IMG/VR virus record: IMGVR_UViG_3300025147_000008
Span: 1 to 39,604 of that record
From: a virus
DNA length: 39,604 nucleotides
Reading direction: 5' to 3' (one strand)
The position numbers were made by a program, and so were the translations under genes. Below the pieces are notes generated by a model. It worked only from the letters and a program-made list of their open reading frames with translations. It was not told the origin of the DNA and did no database searches. Below, one piece after another: positions 1 through 7,625 of the stretch; position 1 is the stretch's first letter; each line of letters begins with the position of its first letter.

Positions 1-127
1 CAATTGCCGAATATGCAAAGTTGCCGAGAGAAGTACAAGTGATTACGACACCACAACAATTGAGAGAGTGGTCGCAAATGGATATTGACCAACTCAACAC
101 AGTTGTGTCATCGAACTTCATGCGTTC
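1..127. repeat. Terminal overlap, left copy (circular contig)
   Basis: Bases 1-127 are identical to bases 39478-39604. The genome is therefore circular as assembled, with a unit length of 39,477 bp. An overlap of exactly 127 is the usual largest k-mer of common de Bruijn assemblers, so it is most likely an assembly overlap and not a biological terminal repeat. It shows only that reads join the two ends, which fits either a circularly permuted (pac) or a cos-ended phage seen as concatemer. Confidence 0.95.
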
Positions 128-233
128 ATATAGGTCGAGAAGTCAGTATGTAAAACAGAATGAATTATTACCCGAGAGTATGAAAGTGTTGCTATCAGAA
201 ATGAAAGAGCAATTCAAGTTAGAAAATAAATGA
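1..233 (+). CDS. Replicative helicase loader, G39P-like (3' part of gene split by contig ends)
   Basis: This is the C-terminal part of a gene that starts at 39171 and runs over the circular joint; the frame continues with codons starting at position 3. Joined, the protein is 179 residues. Its size, helical nature and place directly behind a replisome organizer match the SPP1 G39P type helicase loader/inhibitor family, which delivers the replicative helicase to the phage origin. The C-terminal half seen here is basic and flexible, with an R/S/Q-rich stretch followed by a short helix ending in LENK. The family call is from gene order and overall look, not from a decisive motif. Confidence 0.6.
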   Translation, partial: IAEYAKLPREVQVITTPQQLREWSQMDIDQLNTVVSSNFMRSYRSRSQYVKQNELLPESMKVLLSEMKEQFKLENK

Positions 234-262
234 AAGAACGCTTGAAAGCGTTAGGAAAGTAA

Positions 263-802
263 ATGAACGAAATATGGAGAGATGTGCTTGGCTACGAAGG
301 TTATTACAAAGTAAGCAACTTTGGAAAAGTTAAGAGTGTAGATAGAATTGTTGTTCGAAGCGATAATATTAAACAATTAGTTAAAGAGCGGATGTTAAAA
401 CCTGGGAAAGATACAAGTGGTTATGTTCAGGTTCATCTTTGCAAGGGCGGTAAATTTAAAACAGTTTCGGTTCATCGGCTTGTTGCCATCGCATTTATCG
501 ACAGAGAAGATGAAGCGTTTGAAGTTAATCATAAAGACGAGAATAAATCAAACAACAGTATAGAAAATTTAGAATGGATATCAAGAATAGATAACCTACG
601 ATATGGTACTGGAATTGAACGAGGTGCTATTTCATGTAGTAAACCTGTGGTTCAAATGGATTTAAACAAAAATATAATTAAAATATGGAAAAGTGGGGTA
701 GAAGTTGAAAGAACATTAGGGTTTTGTCAGACATATATTAGCATGGTTTGTTTGGGAAAAAGAAAAAGAGCATACGGATTTCGTTGGGGGTTTGCAAAAT
801 GA
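263..802 (+). CDS. HNH homing endonuclease (NUMOD4-HNH)
   Basis: A 179-residue protein starting with the NUMOD4 signature (IWRDVLGYEGYYKVSNFGKV, residues 4-23), then an HNH core with H71, the NH pair at 89-90 and an N-rich loop ending in NLEWIS around residue 105. The C-terminal part looks like a NUMOD1 DNA-binding module. Such enzymes are free-standing homing endonucleases that cut intronless or empty alleles. It sits between the helicase loader and a row of short genes. A 10-codon open frame (230-262) lies between loader and this gene and may only couple translation. No intron boundaries are visible around it. Confidence 0.85.
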   Translation: MNEIWRDVLGYEGYYKVSNFGKVKSVDRIVVRSDNIKQLVKERMLKPGKDTSGYVQVHLCKGGKFKTVSVHRLVAIAFIDREDEAFEVNHKDENKSNNSIENLEWISRIDNLRYGTGIERGAISCSKPVVQMDLNKNIIKIWKSGVEVERTLGFCQTYISMVCLGKRKRAYGFRWGFAK

Positions 803-966
803 TTATAGGTGATCAAGTTATTTGTATATCTCCCATCAATGGCTTAATTAAAAATCAGACATATACCGTAACCGATACAGTCGTAGCGTTCGGAGAAGTG
901 TATGTTCGCTTAGAAGGTATTGATAATTTAGTACGAGTTAGCAGATTCAAGGAGATTGAAAAATGA
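799..966 (+). CDS. Small hypothetical phage protein, beta-rich
   Basis: A 55-residue protein starting at the ATG at 799, which overlaps the end of the HNH gene by four bases and has a G-run at 785-790 as a possible ribosome binding site. A longer frame from 748 would lie inside the HNH gene and is less likely. The pattern MIIGDQVICI...NQTYTVTD...YVRLEG..NLVRVSRFK suggests a small SH3-like beta barrel, a common shape for short phage early proteins. Function unknown. It overlaps the next gene by four bases (ATGA). Confidence 0.65.
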   Translation: MIIGDQVICISPINGLIKNQTYTVTDTVVAFGEVYVRLEGIDNLVRVSRFKEIEK

Positions 967-1238
967 ATAAACAAGAAATACTAAAAGAAAAAACAGATTA
1001 TCACATTCAAGTTGATGGAAGTTTTTGGTCAATTCGGTCAAATGAAATAGCATATGATATTGAACTTATGAGTAATTCGGGTGGTATACAACATAACTTA
1101 ACAAATGACAAAGATAAAGAATTGAAACAGTGTTGTGAATTAGTTATCGCATCAATGATTAATTTACATAAACTTCTAGATGAAAATTGGATGGTTAATT
1201 ATGAAAAATTTAAAGGGGTATTAAATGAGAAAGCATAG
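963..1238 (+). CDS. Hypothetical early protein
   Basis: 91 residues, starting in an ATGA overlap with the preceding stop and preceded by AAGGAGAT. The sequence is acidic and polar with no clear motif; residues 50-85 look helical. I do not recognise a family. Its tight overlap with both neighbours shows it is a real member of the early operon. Confidence 0.65.
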   Translation: MNKQEILKEKTDYHIQVDGSFWSIRSNEIAYDIELMSNSGGIQHNLTNDKDKELKQCCELVIASMINLHKLLDENWMVNYEKFKGVLNEKA

Positions 1239-1725
1239 AAAAGACCTTACACGCATATTAGTCGATAAAAAAGCGTTACGAGATTTAATTACATCAAGCA
1301 AGTTTGACACAGCAAAAGAAGTATCAAAACAATCAGGACTGTATAGCAATTACATCAACACGCTACTGAATGTTGAAACATCACGAACAATCAAATTGAG
1401 TGTTGCCGAATCTATCGCAAAAGTGCTAGGAGTTACGGTAGACAGATTCACGATCATCGAAAAGGTTATCGTAATTGAGAAACAGAAACCGTTATACAGT
1501 CATGCCGAAATTGTGAAGTGTCGCAAGAAGAAAGAAGTAGACTTCAAACATTGGGTATCACTTCCGAAACGAGAAGTTGACACAGGTTGCACGTATGAAC
1601 TCGACACACTCGGTATGCGTAGGTTAGTGGCACGAACGAATGGAAAAGGTGTAGTTATCTACATGAGCGAATATGTTCGCCATAACGCACTAGAAACGCT
1701 TGTACAGAGTGTGAGAAATGATTAA
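1225..1725 (+). CDS. HTH regulator, XRE-like N-terminus
   Basis: A 166-residue protein whose residues 25-75 look like a helix-turn-helix domain of the XRE type (DTAKEVSKQSGLYSNYINTL, then LSVAESIAKVLGVTVDRFT). The C-terminal half has a beta-rich tail of unknown function. It overlaps the previous gene by 14 bases. It could act as an early-gene or replication regulator. It is followed by a short gap of 27 bases containing AGAAGGAAAAA, the ribosome binding site of the next gene. Confidence 0.65.
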   Translation: MRKHRKDLTRILVDKKALRDLITSSKFDTAKEVSKQSGLYSNYINTLLNVETSRTIKLSVAESIAKVLGVTVDRFTIIEKVIVIEKQKPLYSHAEIVKCRKKKEVDFKHWVSLPKREVDTGCTYELDTLGMRRLVARTNGKGVVIYMSEYVRHNALETLVQSVRND

Positions 1726-1752
1726 ATGTCAAAATGACAGAAGGAAAAATTA

Positions 1753-2079
1753 ATGGAAATTAACGAAATATTAAATACTGAATATTCAAAAGGGTTTGAT
1801 GAACTCAGACAAAAAATGATGGCTATGTCGTTTTACAAATATGGGCCAGTGTCCGAGAATTACAAAAAAGAAAAAACGATCGATGCCATCGGTAGTTTAC
1901 AAAAGAGATTACAGAAATACATTGATACTGGAAACACTGAATTTCTCGCAGATGTAGCAAACTTTGCAATGATTGAATATATGTACCCGCAGCACTCTAA
2001 GGCACATTACAAGCCAACGGATAGCGGTGCGTGTTCGATAGATGGATTTGGTGTTAATGAAGTAAAGAACTGGAAATAG
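1753..2079 (+). CDS. Conserved phage hypothetical protein
   Basis: 108 residues. The pattern of an N-terminal helix (FDELRQKMMAMSFYKYGP), a KKRLxxY-type middle helix and the segment VANFAMIEYMYPQHSKAHY with a DSG motif near the end is one I know from many Bacillota phage genomes as an uncharacterised small early protein, often near recombination or SSB genes. No catalytic motif is evident. It has its own ribosome binding site (AGAAGGAAAAATTA). Confidence 0.6.
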   Translation: MEINEILNTEYSKGFDELRQKMMAMSFYKYGPVSENYKKEKTIDAIGSLQKRLQKYIDTGNTEFLADVANFAMIEYMYPQHSKAHYKPTDSGACSIDGFGVNEVKNWK

Positions 2080-2091
2080 GAAAGAGAACAA

Positions 2092-2244
2092 ATGAATAAA
2101 ATAATTCAATTTCAACAAGAAGAAATAGATGCAACTGACGAGAGAATATCTAACTTGTCAGATGTACTCGAAATTGTATCGGAGAGAAGAAGGAAAGAAT
2201 TACAAACTAAAGTGTTAGAAGCACTCAAAGGAAAAACTAAATGA
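2092..2244 (+). CDS. Small coiled-coil protein
   Basis: A 50-residue frame with start ATG at 2092, ribosome binding site GGAAAGAG just upstream and a four-base ATGA overlap with the next gene. The sequence is almost all helix-forming and charged (QQEEIDATDERISNL, then SERRRKELQTKVLEA), so a short coiled coil is likely. No function can be named. Operon packing supports it as a real gene. Confidence 0.55.
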   Translation: MNKIIQFQQEEIDATDERISNLSDVLEIVSERRRKELQTKVLEALKGKTK

Positions 2245-2510
2245 TAATTGAAAAAGCAAAGCATATTACAAGATTAGTTAAGGAAATTGAATGTATAACT
2301 AAAGAAGTCGCTGATTTAAGCGAACGATATGGACTTAAAGATGGGTATACAGTGGTTAGTCACGATACATTTAATGGCTTTATGAATGGTTCAAAAATAG
2401 ATGCAGTTTTAACAAAAAAAGATTTATTATCATTGATTACATTAAGACATGAAAGATTCATTGAAATTGAAAAAGAACTTAATGAATTAGAAAAAGGGGA
2501 AACAGAATGA
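2241..2510 (+). CDS. Hypothetical protein, helical
   Basis: 89 residues, start overlapping the upstream stop and end overlapping the next start (ATGA at 2507). Helical N-terminus and C-terminus flank a short beta-like middle (GLKDGYTVVSHDTFNGFM). It sits immediately before the SSB-like gene, so a role in DNA metabolism is possible but unproven. Confidence 0.6.
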   Translation: MIIEKAKHITRLVKEIECITKEVADLSERYGLKDGYTVVSHDTFNGFMNGSKIDAVLTKKDLLSLITLRHERFIEIEKELNELEKGETE

Positions 2511-2857
2511 TAAAGGTAAATTTTAAATACTTAGCTAAGTTTCCAAAGAAAATGAAAAATGGCAGGTCGATGTTTCAAATTACAGACTTCGATAGTAAGA
2601 ATCCAAAGGATCCTAACTACATTACAGTATTCGTTAATAACGATGTAGAAGTATTAGAAGGTGAGAAGGTAAAAATATTGAACATGGTCGGATTCGGAGT
2701 AAGCCATTACAACGGTCGTATGCAAGTTACACTTTCTGCAGACATAGAAGTTGTAACCGATGATGGAGAAACAAACACAGGAACTACAAAGGTTGGGAAT
2801 ACAAGTTTCAATACAGGTAAACCAATAGACATGGATAATCAGGATCTCCCGTTCTGA
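2507..2857 (+). CDS. SSB-like single-strand DNA-binding protein
   Basis: A 116-residue protein with a beta-rich N-terminal half, a low-complexity G/T/N linker after residue 85, and the C-terminal tip DMDNQDLPF. An acidic tail ending in a hydrophobic pair is the hallmark of bacterial-type SSB proteins, where it recruits replication and repair partners. The body is shorter and more diverged than host SSB, so the OB fold is inferred rather than seen. Location among replication genes fits. Confidence 0.6.
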   Translation: MIKVNFKYLAKFPKKMKNGRSMFQITDFDSKNPKDPNYITVFVNNDVEVLEGEKVKILNMVGFGVSHYNGRMQVTLSADIEVVTDDGETNTGTTKVGNTSFNTGKPIDMDNQDLPF

Positions 2858-2874
2858 TGAAAGGTAACAGTTAA

Positions 2875-3108
2875 ATGGAAGATAAATTCGAGTTACTCAA
2901 ACGAAATACATTAGGTTCACGCATGTTGATGAAGCGAAATGAATATTCGATTTCAAGAGGAGTTATGGCAAAGAAGTTAAACATTAGCATAAGGACATTA
3001 TGGAAGTATGAGCATGATGAATCATTACCTGATCCGTACCAACTATTTACACTTGTAAAATTATACAATGTAACATTCAATTGGTTTCTAAATGGAGATA
3101 ATAAGTAA
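2875..3108 (+). CDS. XRE-family HTH protein
   Basis: 77 residues with one helix-turn-helix domain: residues 25-50 hold SRGVMAKKLNISIRTLWKYE, followed by the usual PDPYQLFTLVKLYNVTFNWF helix pair that closes XRE domains. Likely a small transcription regulator of the early operon. The ribosome binding site is GAAAGGTAACAG. The end overlaps the region holding the ribosome binding site of the next gene. Confidence 0.7.
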   Translation: MEDKFELLKRNTLGSRMLMKRNEYSISRGVMAKKLNISIRTLWKYEHDESLPDPYQLFTLVKLYNVTFNWFLNGDNK

Positions 3109-3130
3109 TGGGAACAGGAAAGGTGGGAAA

Positions 3131-3361
3131 ATGAATAAATATGAAGAAGCATTAGATGCAGTTGAATCATTTATTCTAAGTAGTGAGTTTAGCATGGATA
3201 GGAGATATGCAAAAGAATCAATCCCTATTCTAAGAGAATTAGTTGATAAACATAAAAGGTTAGTGGATTATTTGAAAGAAAATTCTGTCCACTATTCAAA
3301 TGGACATTATACGGTTCGTGACGAAGTGTGGATTAGTGAAGAATTGATGGATGGTGAATAA
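3131..3361 (+). CDS. KYEEAL-type early protein without zinc ribbon
   Basis: 76 residues starting at the ATG at 3131 (MNKYEEALDAVESF), chosen over an in-frame ATG at 3092 because GGTGGGAAA lies just upstream and because the MNKYEEAL start is shared with the protein at 35469 and, in looser form, at 6240. The middle holds ILRELVDKHKRL, also a family feature. Unlike its relatives at 4484 and 35469 it lacks the C-terminal CxxC pairs. Function unknown. Confidence 0.65.
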   Translation: MNKYEEALDAVESFILSSEFSMDRRYAKESIPILRELVDKHKRLVDYLKENSVHYSNGHYTVRDEVWISEELMDGE

Positions 3362-4041
3362 TGGGTACTAAAAATGCAAAAGTAATGTCAGATGAAGAAA
3401 AGAAGATAATTAGTGATTCAAGTATTGAAAGAAAAGAGAATAAGTTGAATGACGAGAGAGCCGTCAAGAGAGCGCAAGAGAGAGTATTTGAGAAAGAGAA
3501 GATGAATCTACCCATACTCATAGAAGAACGCATGACAGCACTCGCAAATGGCTTAGCGAATGACATTACAGTTAAAGGATTGAGCGCACCGGCTATCTAC
3601 AAACTATTAGCATGGCAAGGTATATCAACAGTTAGAAAAGGTTACAGTGCATCTGAATTGATTGTTGCCAAAGAAGCATATCAGAAAGCCGTATGTATGA
3701 TTAACGAGAAAGTACATTATGTACCATCAATATCAAGTTTCTGTGCTTTCGTAGGTATCAGTTCTGCGACATATAAAAACTATATGCAAAGTCCTGATGA
3801 AGATAAACGAGATGCTATATTGATGATTGATGATTATATCAAAGGTGTAATGTTAGATGCTGCGACAACGAGAAATGCAGATAGTGTAATGGCTACATTC
3901 AGAGGTAAATCTGAACATGGCATGACAGAAGCTAATGCACCTATCGTAGTTGAATATCGTAACGCACCTGACATTGAAGAAATTAGAAGAAAAGTTAAAG
4001 GATTAACGGTACTGGATGCCGAGTTCAAGGAGAACAAATAA
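3361..4041 (+). CDS. DNA-binding protein, candidate terminase small subunit
   Basis: 226 residues: a charged, helical N-terminus, then a HTH-like core (SISSFCAFVGISSATYKNYM, about residues 122-141) and a C-terminal segment with NADSVMATFRGKSEHGMTEA followed by an IEEIRRK helix. That order, a homing-like HTH then a segment resembling the GAIFxLKN region, is what small terminase subunits of many Bacillota phages show. No small subunit is found directly before the large terminase at 9272, so this gene is the best candidate although it lies 5.2 kb away and in the early operon. It could instead be another DNA-binding factor. Confidence 0.45.
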   Translation: MGTKNAKVMSDEEKKIISDSSIERKENKLNDERAVKRAQERVFEKEKMNLPILIEERMTALANGLANDITVKGLSAPAIYKLLAWQGISTVRKGYSASELIVAKEAYQKAVCMINEKVHYVPSISSFCAFVGISSATYKNYMQSPDEDKRDAILMIDDYIKGVMLDAATTRNADSVMATFRGKSEHGMTEANAPIVVEYRNAPDIEEIRRKVKGLTVLDAEFKENK

Positions 4042-4487
4042 TGTTCATTTATAAAAACAATTACAAAGCATTGGTTGAAGAAAAAGAAGAATTGTTGATC
4101 CGTTACAATGCGTTAGAAGAAGATTATAGGGCAATGATGTTTCGAAATGATGATTTTAAAAAAATGGTATCTGAAAAAATCAGTAAGTTTAATACAATAA
4201 TTACAGAAGATGGTGCAGAAAATGATGACAAATTAAGCATTATCGAAAAATCACTCGGATATATTTTGCCAAACTTCATTGAAGTCCGTAATCTAATTGA
4301 GGTAAGAGAATCGAGCAAAATTAGAATTAAAGAAATTTATGATAGAACAAGAAGAGATGGCTATGTCAAAGAAATATTTTCCCAGTATTCAGAAGATGAT
4401 AGTAGATTATTAAATTCATACGAAAATACTATCAGAGAGTGTAACAAGAAGTTAGATACAATTAGAGAAGATAAGGAGAACAAATGA
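4041..4487 (+). CDS. Coiled-coil protein of unknown function
   Basis: 148 residues, mostly helix-forming and charged, with a coiled-coil-like N-terminal third (residues 10-50) and another helical segment near the end (NTIRECNKKLDTI). Start overlaps the previous stop by one base and the end overlaps the next start. Nothing enzymatic can be seen. Confidence 0.6.
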   Translation: MFIYKNNYKALVEEKEELLIRYNALEEDYRAMMFRNDDFKKMVSEKISKFNTIITEDGAENDDKLSIIEKSLGYILPNFIEVRNLIEVRESSKIRIKEIYDRTRRDGYVKEIFSQYSEDDSRLLNSYENTIRECNKKLDTIREDKENK

Positions 4488-4741
4488 AACATACCATCTA
4501 TGAATTAATTGATGTAATAAAAGAATTTGGGAAATGGTATAAAGGAAATACATATTTTGATGAAGTTGTCGGAATCCTTGAAAAGCAAGTGCCGAAGAAG
4601 ATTCAACCATCTCCCTACGCAATAGCAAATGAATGCCCAAATTGTCATAACATAGATTTCATATTTGAGGGTTCACTTGGAGAAAATGAATATTGCCATA
4701 AATGTGGTCAGAAATTAGATTGGGGGTTTGATAAACCATGA
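4484..4741 (+). CDS. Zinc-ribbon early protein (KYEEAL family relative)
   Basis: 85 residues. A helical N-terminal half (YELIDVIKEFGKWYKG) is followed by a zinc ribbon with two knuckles, CPNC at about residue 50 and CHKC near residue 71, ending GQKLDW. The same ending, CGKALDW, closes the protein at 35469. These small zinc-ribbon proteins are widespread in Bacillota phages without a known role. It overlaps the next gene by four bases. Confidence 0.65.
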   Translation: MKHTIYELIDVIKEFGKWYKGNTYFDEVVGILEKQVPKKIQPSPYAIANECPNCHNIDFIFEGSLGENEYCHKCGQKLDWGFDKP

Positions 4742-4989
4742 CATTAATAGCACAATTATTCATTTCATTACTTTATGGGTTAGGAATTACATTCATTATG
4801 TTTCTGATACTCATTATCATATTTATAGCATATAGATTGATTGTAGATTTCAAGGATAAGTTATACATTAGAAAAGAATTATTGAGAGTACAAAATAAGT
4901 TGGTGAAAAGTATTATTGCAAACGATAAATTGTTAGCAACAAAAATGAAAGTTAGATACCAAAAAGAAGAAGATTGCGAACCTAGATAA
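4738..4989 (+). CDS. Small membrane protein
   Basis: 83 residues with a long hydrophobic N-terminal region (about residues 3-33, FISLLYGLGITFIMFLILII) that can span the membrane once or twice, then a charged helical tail in the cytoplasm. It closes a run of overlapping genes; the next gene has its own promoter. Possible roles include superinfection exclusion, but this is only inference from size and topology. Confidence 0.6.
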   Translation: MTLIAQLFISLLYGLGITFIMFLILIIIFIAYRLIVDFKDKLYIRKELLRVQNKLVKSIIANDKLLATKMKVRYQKEEDCEPR

Positions 4990-5051
4990 CAGTCTAAATT
5001 TATGTAGAACGAACCTATTTATATATTTCATAATATGATTTAATAATATAC

Positions 5052-5079
5052 TTGTATATATTAAAAATGAGAGTATAGT
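5052..5079 (+). promoter_or_regulatory. Promoter candidate for the serine recombinase gene
   Basis: TTGTAT at 5052-5057 and TATAGT at 5074-5079 with a 16-base spacer, in a 128-base AT-rich gap (4990-5117) between the membrane protein and the recombinase gene. It is the only sizeable gap in this part of the early operon, which supports an internal promoter. Confidence 0.5.
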
Positions 5080-5117
5080 TAAATTAGAGATATGAAATAT
5101 CAAAAAGGAGATATAAT

Positions 5118-5741
5118 ATGAGCTATTATGCGTATTTAAGAGTAAGTACAGAAGAACAGAATACAGATCGTCAAGAAATTGCGGTATTGAAATATGCACA
5201 AGAGAATGGGTTTGTATATGCTAACATCTATCAAGATAAAGTATCGGGTAAGAACTTCAAAAGACCATCATATCAAGAGATGAAAGAAACGGTAAAGAAA
5301 GATGATGTTATCATTATCAAGGATATTTCAAGACTTGGCCGTAACTGGGATGAAAACACAATTGAATGGAAATGGTTTCTCGACAATGGTATACGGTTAG
5401 TTGTACTTGATACACCGATTTTATCTACCAATGATGGAATAATGACAATTGACATGAAGTTAGTCAAGGAACAGATATTTACATTGATGTGCTATCTATC
5501 TCAAAAGGAAAGAGAATTGATCTCGCAAAGAACAAAAGAAGGATTAGCGGCTACGAGAGCAAAAGGGCAGAGATTAGGCAGACCTGATGTATATGATGAA
5601 AAGTTACTGTCAAAGGCTATCAATGAATATGAGCATAGAAGTAAAGGTGAAACATTAGCGACTATTTCTGCTAAGTACGGATTCAGCGCACCGACATTGT
5701 ATAACAGGATTCAGAGAAAGAAAAAAGGAGAAATGGAATGA
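5118..5741 (+). CDS. Serine recombinase (resolvase/invertase family)
   Basis: 207 residues, the normal length of small serine recombinases. The catalytic serine is S10 in YLRVSTEEQ, R8 precedes it, and the SRLGRN motif with further active-site arginines lies near residue 72. The long E helix follows, then a C-terminal HTH (TLATISAKYGFSAPTLYNRI). The start is set by AAAAAGGAGATATA. Members resolve or invert DNA between short sites. The phage already has a tyrosine integrase, so this enzyme is probably for inversion, dimer resolution or gene regulation and not for integration. Confidence 0.9.
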   Translation: MSYYAYLRVSTEEQNTDRQEIAVLKYAQENGFVYANIYQDKVSGKNFKRPSYQEMKETVKKDDVIIIKDISRLGRNWDENTIEWKWFLDNGIRLVVLDTPILSTNDGIMTIDMKLVKEQIFTLMCYLSQKERELISQRTKEGLAATRAKGQRLGRPDVYDEKLLSKAINEYEHRSKGETLATISAKYGFSAPTLYNRIQRKKKGEME

Positions 5742-6250
5742 GAGATGTTAAGTTTAGGGGTAAACGAGTTGATAATAATAAATGGGTTTATGGATATTAT
5801 GAGAAAAAGTGGATTCGAACAATAAAAAGTGACGGAAGATACGAACATTATATCGTCAACCAAATAGAAGATGAAAACGGTCAAATTTGGAACGAAACAT
5901 TTCAAGTTATTCCTGAAACAGTCTGTCAATTCGTAGGGTTACTTGATAAGAATAAAAAAGAAATATACGAGTTTGATATTGTTAAAAAGCAAGGAACAAA
6001 GGGAACTATACCTGCATTTTCAACTAAAACTATTATTGCTTGTGTTGTTTATCATCGTGGTGCATTTAGACTAAAGAAATATTGGGTTAAAGAACCCTAT
6101 CAAAGTAACGAGTATATTCTTGATTATGATAGAGATTATGGGGAAAGTAAAACATCAAGCAAATTTAGAAGTAACCCGAAATCGTTTGAAGTGATTGGAA
6201 ACATATTTGAGAATCCTGAAATGTTAAAGGAGAAAACAAATGTTGAATGA
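5738..6250 (+). CDS. YopX-like protein
   Basis: 170 residues with the typical YopX opening (FRGKRVDNNKWVYGYY), the middle VCQFVGLLDKNKKEIYEFDI and the closing FEVIGNIFENPEML. The YopX family is common in Bacillota phages and prophages; it is a beta-rich protein of unknown function. Overlaps the recombinase gene by four bases and the next gene by eleven. Confidence 0.88.
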   Translation: MRDVKFRGKRVDNNKWVYGYYEKKWIRTIKSDGRYEHYIVNQIEDENGQIWNETFQVIPETVCQFVGLLDKNKKEIYEFDIVKKQGTKGTIPAFSTKTIIACVVYHRGAFRLKKYWVKEPYQSNEYILDYDRDYGESKTSSKFRSNPKSFEVIGNIFENPEMLKEKTNVE

Positions 6251-6533
6251 ATATCAAGAAGCGCTAGATACAATAGTTACTTCTGAAATTAAGTTTTGCA
6301 AAGATTATGGTTGCTTTACACCTGATAAAGAATTTGTTTTATTACAAAAACTAGTTGATAAAGCAACACCAAAACCAATGATTAAAGATGGAGTTGTTTA
6401 TAATATTGAGCTGGAAGTTGTAGCGGATGTTCCACTTGCCGAACTTGAAAAAATGTTTAGAGAATTCATCAAATTAAATGGATGGCATTGTAGCACATTC
6501 ACTTGGAAAGCAAAACATTATCATATTGAATGA
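6240..6533 (+). CDS. KYEEAL-type early protein
   Basis: 97 residues. It opens MLNEYQEALDTIVTS and carries LLQKLVDKATPKP, the family signature also seen at 3131 and 35469, but then departs into a different C-terminal half (ELEKMFREFIKLNGWHCSTF) without cysteine knuckles. It is the last gene of the early operon, followed at 48 bases by a terminator. Confidence 0.65.
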   Translation: MLNEYQEALDTIVTSEIKFCKDYGCFTPDKEFVLLQKLVDKATPKPMIKDGVVYNIELEVVADVPLAELEKMFREFIKLNGWHCSTFTWKAKHYHIE

Positions 6534-6580
6534 AACGAAGTAATTAAATTTATGATGAAACAATCTATCACTATTAAGAG

Positions 6581-6601
6581 AACCTAGAAATAGGTTTTTT
6601 A
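6581..6601 (+). terminator. Intrinsic terminator of the early operon
   Basis: Stem AACCTA (6581-6586), GAAA tetraloop, stem TAGGTT (6591-6596), running into TTTTTTA. It lies 48 bases after the last early gene and before a gene-free stretch, as expected for the end of the early transcript. Confidence 0.85.
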
Positions 6602-7076
6602 TTTATATATATATAATTGCATAAGTAGTGTATAAGATATAATAACTTCATTAGGCATAGTTATCAAAGCAATATAGAACATCGCTGTACGAGCCTTAAA
6701 ATAGCCTTCTCGCAGATATATGAATGATAATATAGTGTTGTATATAATAGCTTTAATATATCTATGCAACTATGTATATATTACTACTTAATCATTGGTA
6801 CATAGCATACTATATATGACTTACTATGTATGTATATATACTGATATATGTACTGCTATCCTAACTTATACAGCCGGACTATATATAGATCATGTCCACT
6901 ATATATATCTTTAGTCTTAATCTTTATATTTGTTTATGTATATATATTTATATTTGTTTACTCTTTATCTTTATCTTTATATATGTATTAGTCTTATTGT
7001 ATATGTATATATTTATATACTTATAGTTAGTGTTATAGATATATATAGCACTTTATAGACTGTAAAGGAATAAACC

Positions 7077-7104
7077 TTGACAGACATATCATACTATATA
7101 TACC
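7077..7104 (+). promoter_or_regulatory. Late promoter candidate
   Basis: A perfect TTGACA at 7077-7082 with TATACC at 7099-7104 after a 16-base spacer. TTGACA stands out in this TA-rich stretch. If used, the late transcript would have a leader of over 500 bases before the first late gene at 7626. The TA-rich setting makes chance -10 matches easy, so confidence is limited. Confidence 0.4.
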
Positions 7105-7564
7105 TATTTACTATGTTATGTACACAAGTTATCATGCTACATGAGTATACTATCATGCTATCAGGGAACAATACATACAATTCATTTAATATATGACCGT
7201 TTACTTAATATCATGTATTTATACACCTATAATCATGTTTTAATAGGTCATTACGCTATGATCTATGCTTTTATGCTGCCTTTATATGTTATCCGGACTA
7301 TACCCCCCCTAACCCTTTATTACAAGCTATTGGGAAGGGCGGGATACCTCCTTCTCTGTCCCTAAAAAATCTATGACTTCATTTCTAAAATCAATAGAGT
7401 AAAAAAAATAAAAAATAATTTATATGATTTCGTATCCACTAAAAGCATATATGGGAATGAGATAACACAATCACTATACATAAAACCCTTAGATAGCGTA
7501 TATAGAAGGTGTGTGGGCGGGTTGGGTAGTTACTCCTTTCTATCCATTTCGGACATAACGGAGA

Positions 7565-7594
7565 GAATCCCAGTACCCCTACTAGGGTTCTTTT
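7565..7594 (+). terminator. Leader hairpin with T-run before the late genes
   Basis: An 11-position stem (7565-7575 with 7580-7590, one mismatch, one G-T) with loop CCCC, followed by TTTT. It lies 32 bases before the first late gene. It could be an attenuator acted on by an antiterminator, or end a transcript coming from upstream so that late genes stay silent until antitermination. Confidence 0.5.
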
Positions 7595-7625
7595 CAATAT
7601 CAAACACTACAAAGGAGAATAGTAA

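Larger units (their letters stand above)
6602..7625. other. Gene-free TA-rich region before the late operon
   Basis: About 1.0 kb without a convincing gene. From 6602 to about 7440 it is made largely of TATATA-type runs, with a 14-base direct repeat TTTATATTTGTTTA at 6923-6936 and 6947-6960. Two G/C-rich patches break it: a C7 run and a GGGAAGGGCGGG patch at about 7303-7361, and a GTGTGTGGGCGGGTTGGG patch at about 7510-7528. The place, just before the packaging genes, fits a pac or cos site, a late promoter region, or a res site for the serine recombinase. None of these can be proved here. Confidence 0.6.

Noticed and set aside
230-262. 10-codon frame between helicase loader and HNH genes
   Set aside because: Too short to support as a gene; may only pass ribosomes to the HNH start.
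7141-7365. 74-residue open frame in the TA-rich region
   Set aside because: No ribosome binding site, odd composition full of Y, L, I, and it runs through the C7 and G-rich patches; most likely chance.
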